Notes: generated from the letters alone by a model not told the origin. Shown: positions 1 through 6,007, numbered from the stretch's first letter. The stretch is 11,033 bases of DNA from Elusimicrobia bacterium CG08_land_8_20_14_0_20_59_10 (GCA_002779045.1 PEXO01000200.1:1-11033); one strand, 5' to 3'. Numbers and translations are program-made.

Positions 1-993
1 GATAAAACTACACTTCTGCTAAATAAAAACTGGAACACTATTAGGTATGAAATCTCAATAGGAGAAAATGGTAACAATGAGGTTTCAATCTTAGCGGAAA
101 AATGCATTTTGAAAACCCAGCATCATACGCCGAGCGTAGTGCGGGATTTGTTCCCGGTGGCTATCCCAACCCCCGATACCATTTTAGCCAAAGGTCGCCA
201 AGGCAACCGAACGGTGGTGAATAAGGTTAAGGGCGGCAATGACAACTATTACAGCGAAGTGACCACCAGCGGGCGCTGGGCTCCCTCATTTAAGCTGGGA
301 CAGCGTAAATCAGCCTTGGCAAATTTACCAGAAGATGAGTCAAAATACCCTGCCGCGACTTGGCTTAAATCCTTATTGGATGTCGGAGTTCAGAAATTGG
401 TTTTAAATAGTTTGGCGATTCGACAGCCTAGCTCGCCAGGACAACTCCGTGCATTTAAACCAGATGGTTCAAATCTTCCATGGATGATAGATCATCTCAT
501 TAAAAACGCAACAAACAATTATGATGCATGGATGGAGCACTTAAAAACTGCCTTACCGGATTTGGAAGGAATAAAAATCATTGAAAGGCCGGAAGATAAG
601 CATAAATATATCGTTCTCTGTTATCGCGGAGGTTTTGAGATCCCATCATGGATGGCGTCGGATGGTACTCTTAGGCTTTTGGCCCTTACATTGCCGGCAT
701 ATCTCCAGGATTTCTCTGGTGTTTATCTTATTGAAGAACCCGAGAACGGGATTCATCCTCGGGCCGTCGAAACCATGTTCCAGTCGCTGTCATCAATTTA
801 TAATGGGCAAATCCTTATGGCGACACATTCCCCGATTATTCTTAGCATGTCAAAACCCGAACAGGTTTTATGCTTCGCAAAGACTGCTGATGGGGCGACA
901 GATATTGTTTCCGGTGATAAGCACCCGGCCTTGCGCGATTGGAAAGGAAGCCCTAATCTTAGCGTAATGTATGCGGGAGGTATTTTAGGATGA
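1..993 (+). CDS. AAA_21/OLD-like ATPase, 5'-truncated by the window edge
   Basis: The reading frame is open from base 1, so the gene enters from the left and 330 C-terminal residues are visible. The ABC/SMC-type ATPase motifs present are a signature-like SDGTLR at about residues 220-225, Walker B VYLIEEPENGIHP at 241-253 with tandem Glu245/Glu246, and the switch histidine in ATHSP (274-278). The Walker A loop is not visible and should lie upstream. This arrangement is typical of AAA_21/OLD-type ATPases, which in defence systems act with a Toprim-type nuclease or effector. The stop codon overlaps the next start (ATGA), which implies translational coupling to the Toprim-like protein. The DNA is clearly poorer in GC than the genes after base 2048. 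A TTG at 109 could be mistaken for the start, but ATPase-like sequence continues upstream of it. The family call is firm. A defence role, and a resemblance to MAD3 of the methylation-associated defence system, are inference. Confidence 0.82.
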   Translation, partial: DKTTLLLNKNWNTIRYEISIGENGNNEVSILAEKCILKTQHHTPSVVRDLFPVAIPTPDTILAKGRQGNRTVVNKVKGGNDNYYSEVTTSGRWAPSFKLGQRKSALANLPEDESKYPAATWLKSLLDVGVQKLVLNSLAIRQPSSPGQLRAFKPDGSNLPWMIDHLIKNATNNYDAWMEHLKTALPDLEGIKIIERPEDKHKYIVLCYRGGFEIPSWMASDGTLRLLALTLPAYLQDFSGVYLIEEPENGIHPRAVETMFQSLSSIYNGQILMATHSPIILSMSKPEQVLCFAKTADGATDIVSGDKHPALRDWKGSPNLSVMYAGGILG

Positions 994-1628
994 CTGCCAT
1001 CCCGCCGCAAAAGAAGGACTTGATAATTTTGGTCCCAGACCAAGATATTTATTCAGGCATACAGGAACTTTTGACTCGGCCCCAGGCATTGCAAGTCCGA
1101 CAAATTGCCTTTGATATGTTTAAGCACCCGTACAGGGACCCCGGATGTTTTAATGAAGCGCATGAGTTCTTACGTCCATATATCGGCAAGTATGAGTTCG
1201 CACTGGTCGTTTTTGACAAAGATGGTTCAGGGCAGGAAATTTTAGGGGCTACTGGGATAGAAACTGCTTTAACGCAAAAGTTGGCGCAAAATGGATGGCC
1301 AAATCGTGCAGGAGTAGTCGTAATAGACCCGGAACTTGAAATTTGGGTTTGGAGTGATTCAAATCAGGTCGATGCTGCTTTAGGCTGGACCGGTAAAACG
1401 CCCGCTTTAAGAGATTGGCTTGTTTCAAAAGGGTTTTCGACAACTGCAAATGCCAAACCAGCTCGCCCTAAAGAGGCCTATGAGTCTGCGTTGCGTGAGG
1501 CCAGAACTCCGAAGTCTCCGGCGATATTTAAAAAATTGGCAGGGAATGTCAGCTTCTCTCGATGTGTAGATGCTTCTTTCACCAGGTTGAAAACTTTACT
1601 GCAGAATTGGTTCCCAGAAACTATTTAA
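990..1628 (+). CDS. Small Toprim-like partner of the ATPase (MAD4/DUF4276-like candidate)
   Basis: This 212-residue protein starts at an ATG inside the stop codon of the upstream ATPase gene. Its N-terminus has a hydrophobic strand ending in an acidic turn (LIILVPDQD, 11-19). Next comes a strand followed by the acidic FDKDGSG element (75-81, Asp76 and Asp78), then VVIDPELEIW (110-119) with Asp113, Glu115 and Glu117. Strand-then-acid segments with a central DxD are the pattern of Toprim-type nucleases, although the usual first Glu-Gly is replaced by Pro-Asp-Gln-Asp. The C-terminal third is basic and helical. A separate small Toprim-like protein next to an AAA_21 ATPase parallels two-gene defence systems such as PARIS and, from memory, the MAD3-MAD4 pair. 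No signal peptide or membrane segment is visible. The Toprim-like fold is moderately supported. The defence role is inferred from the pairing and the island context. Confidence 0.72.
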   Translation: MTAIPPQKKDLIILVPDQDIYSGIQELLTRPQALQVRQIAFDMFKHPYRDPGCFNEAHEFLRPYIGKYEFALVVFDKDGSGQEILGATGIETALTQKLAQNGWPNRAGVVVIDPELEIWVWSDSNQVDAALGWTGKTPALRDWLVSKGFSTTANAKPARPKEAYESALREARTPKSPAIFKKLAGNVSFSRCVDASFTRLKTLLQNWFPETI

Positions 1629-1915
1629 AAGAAAGAATTTATGCGCGCGGGAAATAATTTCTGGGGAGTACGGACGCCGAAGGCGGACGGGAGCGGCCAG
1701 CAGGCCGCGCATGGGAGGTGGCAATAAGATGCCGCCTACCTTGGGAGCAAGTGCGAAGGCGCGCAGTGCCGAGCCTTGCGAACTGCCTTCTCGCGGCAAG
1801 GAGCAGTGCGGGGCCGCGCTGCGTGGCCACGCCTGCGACGACATCTCGCGGATAAGATCCCCGTACCGCAGATCCATAAGGAATTCATAATGTTTCCTCG
1901 GGCATTTTTAAATTT
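1629..1915. other. Gene-free GC-rich interval with several hairpins at the island/tRNA-His junction
   Basis: No convincing gene is present; open frames here are low-complexity Arg/Ala/Pro translations. Base composition rises sharply after the AT-richer defence genes. Several self-complementary stretches occur: GCGGCC-AGCA-GGCCGC at 1693-1708 (perfect 6-bp stem, 4-base loop), GGTGGC with GCCGCC around 1717-1736, and CCTTGC pairing with a downstream GCAAGG around 1774-1801. The interval lies between the Toprim-like gene and the 3' end of tRNA-His. It could hold an attachment-site remnant, a transcription end or a structured RNA. None of these is proven. Confidence 0.4.
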
Positions 1916-1993
1916 TGGGGTGGCTGAGGGGATTTGAACCCCCGACCTTCCGGACCACAACCGGACGCTCTAACCAGCTGAGCTACAGCCACC
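1916..1993 (-). tRNA. tRNA-His (anticodon GTG)
   Basis: On the minus strand the sequence folds as a full cloverleaf. The 7-bp acceptor stem GTGGCTG pairs with CAGCCAC. The anticodon stem TCCGG/CCGGA carries the loop TTGTGGT with anticodon GTG, and the T arm contains GTTCAAATC. An extra G precedes position 1 (complement of base 1993) and faces a C discriminator (complement of 1919), the histidine-specific G-1:C73 pair. CCA is encoded at 1918-1916. The 3' end points at the low-GC defence genes, the usual geometry for integration into a tRNA gene. Confidence 0.96.
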
Positions 1994-1997
1994 GTGC

Positions 1998-2026
1998 AGT
2001 ATATTCTAGTTTTTTCGACGTTGCAA
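1998..2026 (-). promoter_or_regulatory. Probable sigma70 promoter of tRNA-His
   Basis: On the minus strand TTGCAA (2021-2026) and TATACT (1998-2003) are separated by exactly 17 bases. The -10 box is only four bases from the mature G-1 end, so transcription would begin almost at the mature 5' end and leave little or no leader to trim. The -35 hexamer is palindromic and lies just upstream of the -10 box of the divergent gene on the plus strand. Confidence 0.55.
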
Positions 2027-2034
2027 AACAAATG

Positions 2035-2040
2035 TATAAT
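2035..2040 (+). promoter_or_regulatory. Consensus -10 box seven bases before the MEMO-AMMECR1 start
   Basis: A perfect TATAAT ends seven bases before the ATG at 2048, which places the predicted transcription start at or next to that A. The bases between (TGCTTTT) hold no Shine-Dalgarno sequence. The -35 region at the right distance (around 2012-2019, TTTTCGAC) is weak. Together this suggests a leaderless mRNA. Confidence 0.5.
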
Positions 2041-2047
2041 TGCTTTT

Positions 2048-3466
2048 ATGAACAGGAAACCAGCGGTGGCAGGGCGGTTTTACGAAGCCGACGCTAAGGC
2101 GCTGCGCGCCTGCGTCTCCGGCTATCTCTCCGGGGGGAGCGGTCCTTCGGGGAGCCTGAAGGGCATACTGGCGCCCCATGCGGGCTACACTTTTTCCGGG
2201 GCGGCTGCCGGCGCGGCGTTCGCGGCGCTGAGAGATATCCCCTTTGAAACCCTTGTCATAATAGCCACCGGCCATACTATGGCCCTTAAGAACGGCGCGC
2301 TGTTTTCCAGCGGCTCTTTCGAAACCCCGCTGGGCGCTGTTGAAGTGGACCAGGAGTTCTGCGCCGAGCTTCTTAAGGAGAAGAAGCTGTTCGCGGACCT
2401 GCCGCGCGCCCACGCCGCCGAGCATGCTGTGGAGGTGCAGCTGCCTTTCCTGCAGGCGCTCAGGGGCGATACCGTGAAGATAGTTCCCGTTCTTTTTAAT
2501 TCCCCGGACGAGGCCCTGCTGGAGGAAGCGGGGTGCGTATTGGGCCGGGCGATGAAGGGCCGCCGGGCGCTGTTCTGCGTTTCTTCGGACCTCTCCCATT
2601 ACCCGCCGGGCAATATAGCCGAGATGTCGGACCGCTCTGTGCTGCTGGCGCTGCGCCAGGCCATGCGCAGCGCAACGCCGGCGTATTTCGGCCTGGCCAA
2701 TTCCCTGCTGCAGGATAAATGCGCGCGGTATATGGATACCACGGCTTGCGGCCAGGCTGCCATGACCGCGGGGGCCGCCGCGGCGCTGGAAATGGGCGCC
2801 GACGATTTTGAACTGGAGCTTTACACCCATTCGGGGAAGATCTCCGGCGACAACCAGGCGGTGGTGGGCTATGGCTGCGGCTATTATACCAAGGCGAAGA
2901 AAAAGCCCGAGCCCGGCTGCGAGCTTACCAAGACCATGAAAGAGGCGCTTCTGGCGATAGCGCGCAGCGCCATCGAGTTCCGCCTGAAGTCCGGCAAGAC
3001 GCCCGGCCAGCCTTTAAGCGCCTGGCCGGAGTTCAACCAGCCGGCGGCCATCTTCGTAACGCTTACTCTGGGCGGCCGGTTGCGCGGCTGCATAGGTTCG
3101 CTTGAGCCGCGCGGGACGCTGGCGGACATGGCCGGGGCTTATGCCGTGGCCGCGGCTTTCGAGGACCCGCGTTTCGGGGCGGTTACCGACCGCGAGCTGG
3201 AGAAGATAGTATTAGAGATCTCAGTGCTTTCACCGCTGGCGCTGGTGCCGGGGCCTGAGCAGGTGAAGGAAGGGGTGCATGGTGTTTACGTGAAGAAAGG
3301 CGGCCGCTCAGGCACCTACCTGCCGCAGGTCTGGGAGCATTTCGCAAATAAAGAGGAGTTCCTGTCTTCGCTCTGCCTGGAGAAGGCCGGGCTGGCGGCC
3401 GATGCCTGGAAAGAAAGATCCACCGCTTTGTACGTCTACACGGTGGAGCATTTCAGCGAAAAATAA
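2048..3466 (+). CDS. MEMO1-AMMECR1 fusion (AmmeMemoRadiSam proteins B and A in one chain)
   Basis: This 472-residue fusion has two recognisable halves. Residues 1-280 are a MEMO domain: APHAGY with His44, ATGH with His76, SSDLSHYP with His184 and TACGQ with Cys234. These match the His/His/Cys metal-site and pocket residues of the MEMO/extradiol-dioxygenase-like fold. Residues 295-472 are an AMMECR1 domain with LRGCIGSLEP (345-354), FEDPRF (371-376), EISVLSPL (390-397) and TYLPQVWE (423-430). In bacteria and archaea these domains co-occur with a radical SAM protein in the AmmeMemoRadiSam set, whose reaction is unknown; no radical SAM gene is in this window. The ATG at 2048 is preferred because the domain begins right after it and the earlier GTG at 1994 abuts the tRNA. 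No export signal is seen, so it is probably cytoplasmic. It is tail-to-tail with the next gene, 9 bases apart. Confidence 0.93.
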   Translation: MNRKPAVAGRFYEADAKALRACVSGYLSGGSGPSGSLKGILAPHAGYTFSGAAAGAAFAALRDIPFETLVIIATGHTMALKNGALFSSGSFETPLGAVEVDQEFCAELLKEKKLFADLPRAHAAEHAVEVQLPFLQALRGDTVKIVPVLFNSPDEALLEEAGCVLGRAMKGRRALFCVSSDLSHYPPGNIAEMSDRSVLLALRQAMRSATPAYFGLANSLLQDKCARYMDTTACGQAAMTAGAAAALEMGADDFELELYTHSGKISGDNQAVVGYGCGYYTKAKKKPEPGCELTKTMKEALLAIARSAIEFRLKSGKTPGQPLSAWPEFNQPAAIFVTLTLGGRLRGCIGSLEPRGTLADMAGAYAVAAAFEDPRFGAVTDRELEKIVLEISVLSPLALVPGPEQVKEGVHGVYVKKGGRSGTYLPQVWEHFANKEEFLSSLCLEKAGLAADAWKERSTALYVYTVEHFSEK

Positions 3467-3475
3467 GGTACTGCT

Positions 3476-3847
3476 TCAGGCCGCGGCTATCGCCAGTATC
3501 AGCAGCAGGCCTAACCCGCCGGTAAGAGCTCCGAGGATCCCGCCAAACAGGGCGAAACCGACATAGGCGCCTATCGCGCCGGCGGTTATCTGTACTTTGT
3601 GCTCGCCTACCCATTTCTTTACGGTTTCGCCTGCCGTGGGTTTCTTGGGGGGCTCTTCTACCTTGGCGACGACCGGGGCTTTAGGGGAGAACGGGCTCAC
3701 TGTCATATCGGGCGTTGAGGCTGTTTTGTTCCAGGAAGCGTCCACGCCCTTGAGCTGCTTCTTGGCGGTTTCAGCCGCGAAGGCGAAACCGGTGGCTATA
3801 AAGAAGCTGCCGAGGATTATGAGTAAAATCGCTTTTAAGTTTTTCAT
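3476..3847 (-). CDS. Small exported or membrane protein of unknown function
   Basis: This 123-residue protein has an N-terminal hydrophobic segment (about residues 4-24, ending AFAAE) that looks like a cleavable signal peptide. A polar Pro/Lys-rich middle (about 50-75, with EEPPKKP) follows. The C-terminus (about 88-123) is a long Gly/Ala/Leu/Ile membrane-type stretch with FGGILGALTGG. AGGA sits 7 bases before the ATG (3855-3858). This could be a single-span membrane protein or a glycine-zipper-like protein of the cell envelope. I do not recognise the family. It stands alone, convergent with the MEMO fusion, and no strong terminator is visible in the 9-base gap. The gene looks real: clean start and ribosome site, sensible topology and local base composition. 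Confidence 0.75.
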   Translation of the reverse strand: MKNLKAILLIILGSFFIATGFAFAAETAKKQLKGVDASWNKTASTPDMTVSPFSPKAPVVAKVEEPPKKPTAGETVKKWVGEHKVQITAGAIGAYVGFALFGGILGALTGGLGLLLILAIAAA

Positions 3848-4086
3848 AATTTTATCCTGTTCCCGCTTAACCCTTCTCAGTCAGCTATATCTTACAGGTT
3901 AATTGCCTTCATGAGAAGAGTAATACTACCCACCGCACAATAGGTCTAAAGGCCTACTTGCCCGGATGTCTCATATTTTCACGGGCGTAGTGAGCCGCAC
4001 GGAACTTTGCTTCTATAAAGAGGTGGATCGCCCGCCTGGTCCGGGTATTTGGCCGGTGCGGGAATACATGGGTGAAGGGGAGCGGC

Positions 4087-4266
4087 TCAGAAGAGTTTGT
4101 CCTGTTTAGGTTTTAAAGAGCGCGGGCGTTTTTTGCGGGCACCCTCCGCCTCGGTCAGCCCGAGGCGGAAGATGTCCACTATTTGATAGCCGTCGTCGCG
4201 CAGTTTCTGCAGCTGCGCATTGTCTTCTTCGGAGAGTGATATGACTATCTGGTAGCGTGGTTTCAT
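4087..4266 (-). CDS. 59-aa ribbon-helix-helix-like protein, second gene of a micro-operon
   Basis: The translation begins MKPRYQIVISLSEED and reads as a compact ribbon-helix-helix unit. A basic strand (about 3-10) is followed by a helix starting with SEED (12-23), the turn RDDGY (23-27) and a second helix (29-40), then a Lys/Arg-rich tail. Arc/MetJ/CopG-type proteins of this size are DNA-binding dimers, often antitoxins or autorepressors. The start lies 3 bases after the stop of the preceding gene, and AAGGA within that gene's end can serve as ribosome site, so the two are almost certainly co-transcribed. The protein is short, and the fold call rests on pattern only. It could bind the pentamer repeats in its own promoter. 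Confidence 0.7.
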   Translation of the reverse strand: MKPRYQIVISLSEEDNAQLQKLRDDGYQIVDIFRLGLTEAEGARKKRPRSLKPKQDKLF

Positions 4267-4269
4267 TAA

Positions 4270-4428
4270 TTACCGTCCTTTTTTAGAAGTGTAAGCCAGC
4301 GCGGTCTTTATGCGATTCGCGCGCGACTGCGTTGCGCCCATCTTGCCGTCCTTGATCAGGCCGAGCGTGGCGCACATCCACATCTTGAAGTCCTTCGGAA
4401 GCATGAATGTCGTAGGGTGAGTGTTCAT
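4270..4428 (-). CDS. 52-aa basic protein of unknown function, first gene of the micro-operon
   Basis: The start is set by a strong AGGAGG (4433-4438) four bases before the ATG; an upstream in-frame extension runs back over the promoter and is rejected. The protein begins MNTHPTTFMLPKDF, has a short hydrophobic middle (about 15-25) and ends in a basic tail with SRANRIKTALAYTSKKGR. I do not recognise the family. It has no signal peptide and no convincing membrane span. Together with the RHH-like protein immediately downstream it forms a two-gene unit under a near-consensus promoter. The layout resembles toxin-antitoxin or autoregulated phage/plasmid-type pairs, but nothing in this sequence identifies it as a toxin. 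Confidence 0.65.
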   Translation of the reverse strand: MNTHPTTFMLPKDFKMWMCATLGLIKDGKMGATQSRANRIKTALAYTSKKGR

Positions 4429-4432
4429 AAGT

Positions 4433-4438
4433 CCTCCT
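4433..4438 (-). promoter_or_regulatory. Strong Shine-Dalgarno deciding the 52-aa start
   Basis: AGGAGG on the minus strand, four bases from the ATG at 4428. It settles the start of the first micro-operon gene and suggests efficient translation. Confidence 0.8.
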
Positions 4439-4459
4439 GGCCGAGTGTTTCGCTGTGTG

Positions 4460-4484
4460 TATAGTATAGCATAGCAAAGTATAG
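4460..4484. repeat. Five tandem 5-bp repeats (TATAG-like) inside the promoter: candidate operator
   Basis: Reading the plus strand from 4460, consecutive pentamers are TATAG, TATAG, CATAG, CAAAG and TATAG, with no gap. They fill the region from just before the -10 box to just before the -35 box. Ribbon-helix-helix repressors often bind short tandem repeats, and the downstream gene encodes an RHH-like protein, so autoregulation is a reasonable inference. Simple repeat slippage is the alternative. Confidence 0.6.
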
Positions 4485-4491
4485 TTGTCAA
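4463..4491 (-). promoter_or_regulatory. Near-consensus sigma70 promoter of the micro-operon
   Basis: On the minus strand TTGACA (4486-4491) and TATACT (4463-4468) are separated by exactly 17 bases, the strongest promoter match in the window. It drives the 52-aa and 59-aa genes. The spacer and -10 box are built from the tandem pentamers listed separately, so a bound repressor would block polymerase directly. Confidence 0.8.
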
Positions 4492-4520
4492 GCCCCCCCG
4501 CCCATTTTCTTTTCGTCATG

Positions 4521-4555
4521 AAAAAAACGGAGCGGCGGAATATCCGCCGCTCCGT
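4521..4555 (-). terminator. Intrinsic terminator downstream of tRNA-Arg
   Basis: A perfect 12-bp stem (CGGAGCGGCGGA at 4528-4539 with TCCGCCGCTCCG at 4543-4554, loop ATA) is followed on the minus strand by seven T residues. It lies 25 bases beyond the tRNA-Arg 3' end and is correctly oriented to end that transcript. It also separates it from the micro-operon. Confidence 0.9.
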
Positions 4556-4579
4556 GAATTATTATCTTTAAAAAGAAAA

Positions 4580-4651
4580 TACCCCCACCAGGAATCGAAC
4601 CTGGATTACCTGCTTAGAAGGCAGGTGCTCTATCCATTGAGCTATGGGGGC
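4580..4651 (-). tRNA. tRNA-Arg (anticodon TCT)
   Basis: The minus strand gives a 72-nt cloverleaf. The acceptor GCCCCCA pairs with TGGGGGT (the first pair is G-T). The D arm is GCTC/GAGC, and the anticodon stem CCTGC/GCAGG holds the loop CTTCTAA with anticodon TCT. The T arm is CCAGG-TTCGATT-CCTGG and the discriminator is A. CCA is not encoded, unlike the tRNA-His gene in this window. A TATAAT on the minus strand at 4686-4691 may be its -10 box, without a clear -35. Confidence 0.95.
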
Positions 4652-4697
4652 GTATGCGCTCCAGGCGTTTATTGCCGGGGGCGAAATTATATTTTAC

Positions 4698-4718
4698 AAA
4701 AATACCCGTGGATCCGGG
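4698..4718 (-). terminator. Weak possible terminator of the sugar-binding protein gene
   Basis: On the minus strand CCCG-GATCCA-CGGG (4718-4705) is followed by TATTTTTG, 10 bases after the stop codon. The stem has only four pairs, so this is a weak terminator at best. Confidence 0.3.
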
Positions 4719-4727
4719 AGAAAAGGG

Positions 4728-5735
4728 CTAGTTCCGGTATACATCTTCATGTTTCAGATAGCCGCTGTTTACCAGCACTTTGTGCAGGTTAGCGCCATCC
4801 ACGGCTATCGGCTCCAGCAGAAGTGACGGCACGTTTATCTTGCCGTTGGAGACTTCCGCGTTGACGGGGGCCTCCCCCCCGGCGGCAAAGCTCATGGCGG
4901 CTCCGAAGGCCGCAGCGGCCAGCTGCCGGGTATCCTTAAAGACCGTCATGGACTGCGTGCCCGCCAGTATGCGCCTGGCCGCCGCCGCCTCCGAATCCTG
5001 GCCGCTGACCGGCACGGTGCCCGCCAGCTTGTACATGGCCAGCGCCTGTATCACCCCGCCGGCGGTGGCGTCGTTGGGGGCCAGTACCGCCTGGATGTCC
5101 CCGGAATTATCGGCCAGGGCTTTTTCCATAAGCCTGGTAGCCTGCGCGGGGTTCCAGTCGGGTATGGCCCGGTCCATCACTATCTTTATGCGCCCCTCGT
5201 TAACCAGGGGCCTGAGTATGTTCAAGGCTCCCAGCCGGAAGAGCTTGGCGTTGTTGTCAGTGGGCGCCCCGGACAGCACCACGTATTTGCCGGAGGGCGC
5301 CAGCCTGGTAAGGTAGCGCGCCTGTATCTCCCCCACCTTCACATTGTCGAAGGAGACGTAGAGGTCAACGTCGGCGTTAAGTATCAGCCGGTCATAGGAG
5401 ATCACCTTCACCCCTTTTTGCACGGCCTGTTCCACTATTTCAGCCGCCGCCGCCGCGTCGTGCGGGCCCACTATCAGCACGCTTATATTCTGCTGCAGCA
5501 GCTCTTCGCACTGGGCCAGCTGCCTGGCGGTGTCGTTCTCCGAAACCTTCACCAGCAGCTCAACGCCCAGCGCGGCGGCTTCCTTGCGCAGCTGCTGCAC
5601 ATCCCTTACCCAGCGCTCCTCGCGCTGCGTGGGAATGGACAGGCCTATCTTTATGTCCTTCGCGGTTTGCTGCGGGGCTTTCCCGCAGCCGCAGCAGAGC
5701 AGCGCGGCAATGAAAATAATGGTCAGTTTCTTCAT
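4728..5735 (-). CDS. xylF: XylF-type sugar ABC transporter substrate-binding lipoprotein (orphan)
   Basis: This 335-residue protein matches the D-xylose-binding protein family along its length. The N-terminus has a basic start, a hydrophobic core and a cysteine cluster (LLCCGC, probable acylated Cys17), indicating a lipoprotein. Family landmarks are retained: RWVRD (41-45), SYDRLI (113-118), TDNNAKLF (159-166), PNDATAGG (220-227), GQD (245-247) and VFK (265-267). These include ligand-contact regions of E. coli XylF, so a functional sugar pocket is likely. Proteins of this type deliver xylose or a related sugar to XylG/XylH. No permease or ATPase gene adjoins it; neighbours are a tRNA and an rtcB remnant, so its transporter must be elsewhere or it acts in sensing. 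AAGGGG four bases before the ATG supports the start. The exact sugar is not proven. Confidence 0.88.
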   Translation of the reverse strand: MKKLTIIFIAALLCCGCGKAPQQTAKDIKIGLSIPTQREERWVRDVQQLRKEAAALGVELLVKVSENDTARQLAQCEELLQQNISVLIVGPHDAAAAAEIVEQAVQKGVKVISYDRLILNADVDLYVSFDNVKVGEIQARYLTRLAPSGKYVVLSGAPTDNNAKLFRLGALNILRPLVNEGRIKIVMDRAIPDWNPAQATRLMEKALADNSGDIQAVLAPNDATAGGVIQALAMYKLAGTVPVSGQDSEAAAARRILAGTQSMTVFKDTRQLAAAAFGAAMSFAAGGEAPVNAEVSNGKINVPSLLLEPIAVDGANLHKVLVNSGYLKHEDVYRN

Positions 5736-5781
5736 AAACCCCTTAGTATGACAATTCTACAATATCCGTAGGCTTGGCCGC

Positions 5782-5922
5782 CTGATACGCATAGCGCCCG
5801 TCAGCGACGAAGGGCGGCGGTATTTCGGGGCTATGCAGGCGGCCGCCAACTTCGCCTGGGCCAACCGGCAGGCGCTTACGGGGCTGGCGCGTGAGGTGTT
5901 CGGCGCCGTGCTGGGGCTGGGC
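5782..5922 (+). pseudogene. rtcB: Remnant of rtcB (RNA 3'-phosphate ligase), plus strand
   Basis: The plus-strand frame through 5782-5922 reads IRIAPVSDEGRRYFGAMQ, then AAANFAWANRQALTGLAREVF. This corresponds to the RtcB segment APxxSxEGxxYxxAMxAAANFAWANRQ followed by a helix with VREAFE. RtcB is normally around 400-480 residues or longer; only about 47 residues are recognisable. No start, ribosome site, N-terminal metal-binding region or catalytic C-terminal region is present. Homology fades after LGLG near 5920, although the frame stays open into the opposite-strand gene. It lies between two minus-strand genes and is best read as decayed debris from a deletion. A frameshifted continuation was looked for and not found. 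Confidence 0.75.
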
Positions 5923-6007
5923 CGGGGCCGGCATAGCCCGCAAGGTGGCCAGGTTCCGACCCCTCTGCGTTATAAAAGGCTGACTTTCCCCTCCGGGAAA
6001 GAGCACA

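Noticed and set aside
109..111. TTG as start of the ATPase gene
   Set aside because: The frame is open back to base 1 with strand-like ATPase sequence, and no ribosome site precedes the TTG; the gene is truncated by the window edge.
1631..1664. Terminator after the Toprim-like gene
   Set aside because: The arms AGAAAGAATTT and AAATAATTTCT pair imperfectly around a large GC loop, and no T-run follows.
2006..2830. 274-codon open frame on the minus strand
   Set aside because: It is antisense to the MEMO domain, Arg/Gly/Gln-rich without family motifs; a by-product of high GC.
5984..6001. CTTTCCC-CTCC-GGGAAAG hairpin as a terminator of the 218-aa gene
   Set aside because: A perfect 7-bp stem, but no T-tract follows on the minus strand; possibly only a minor structure.
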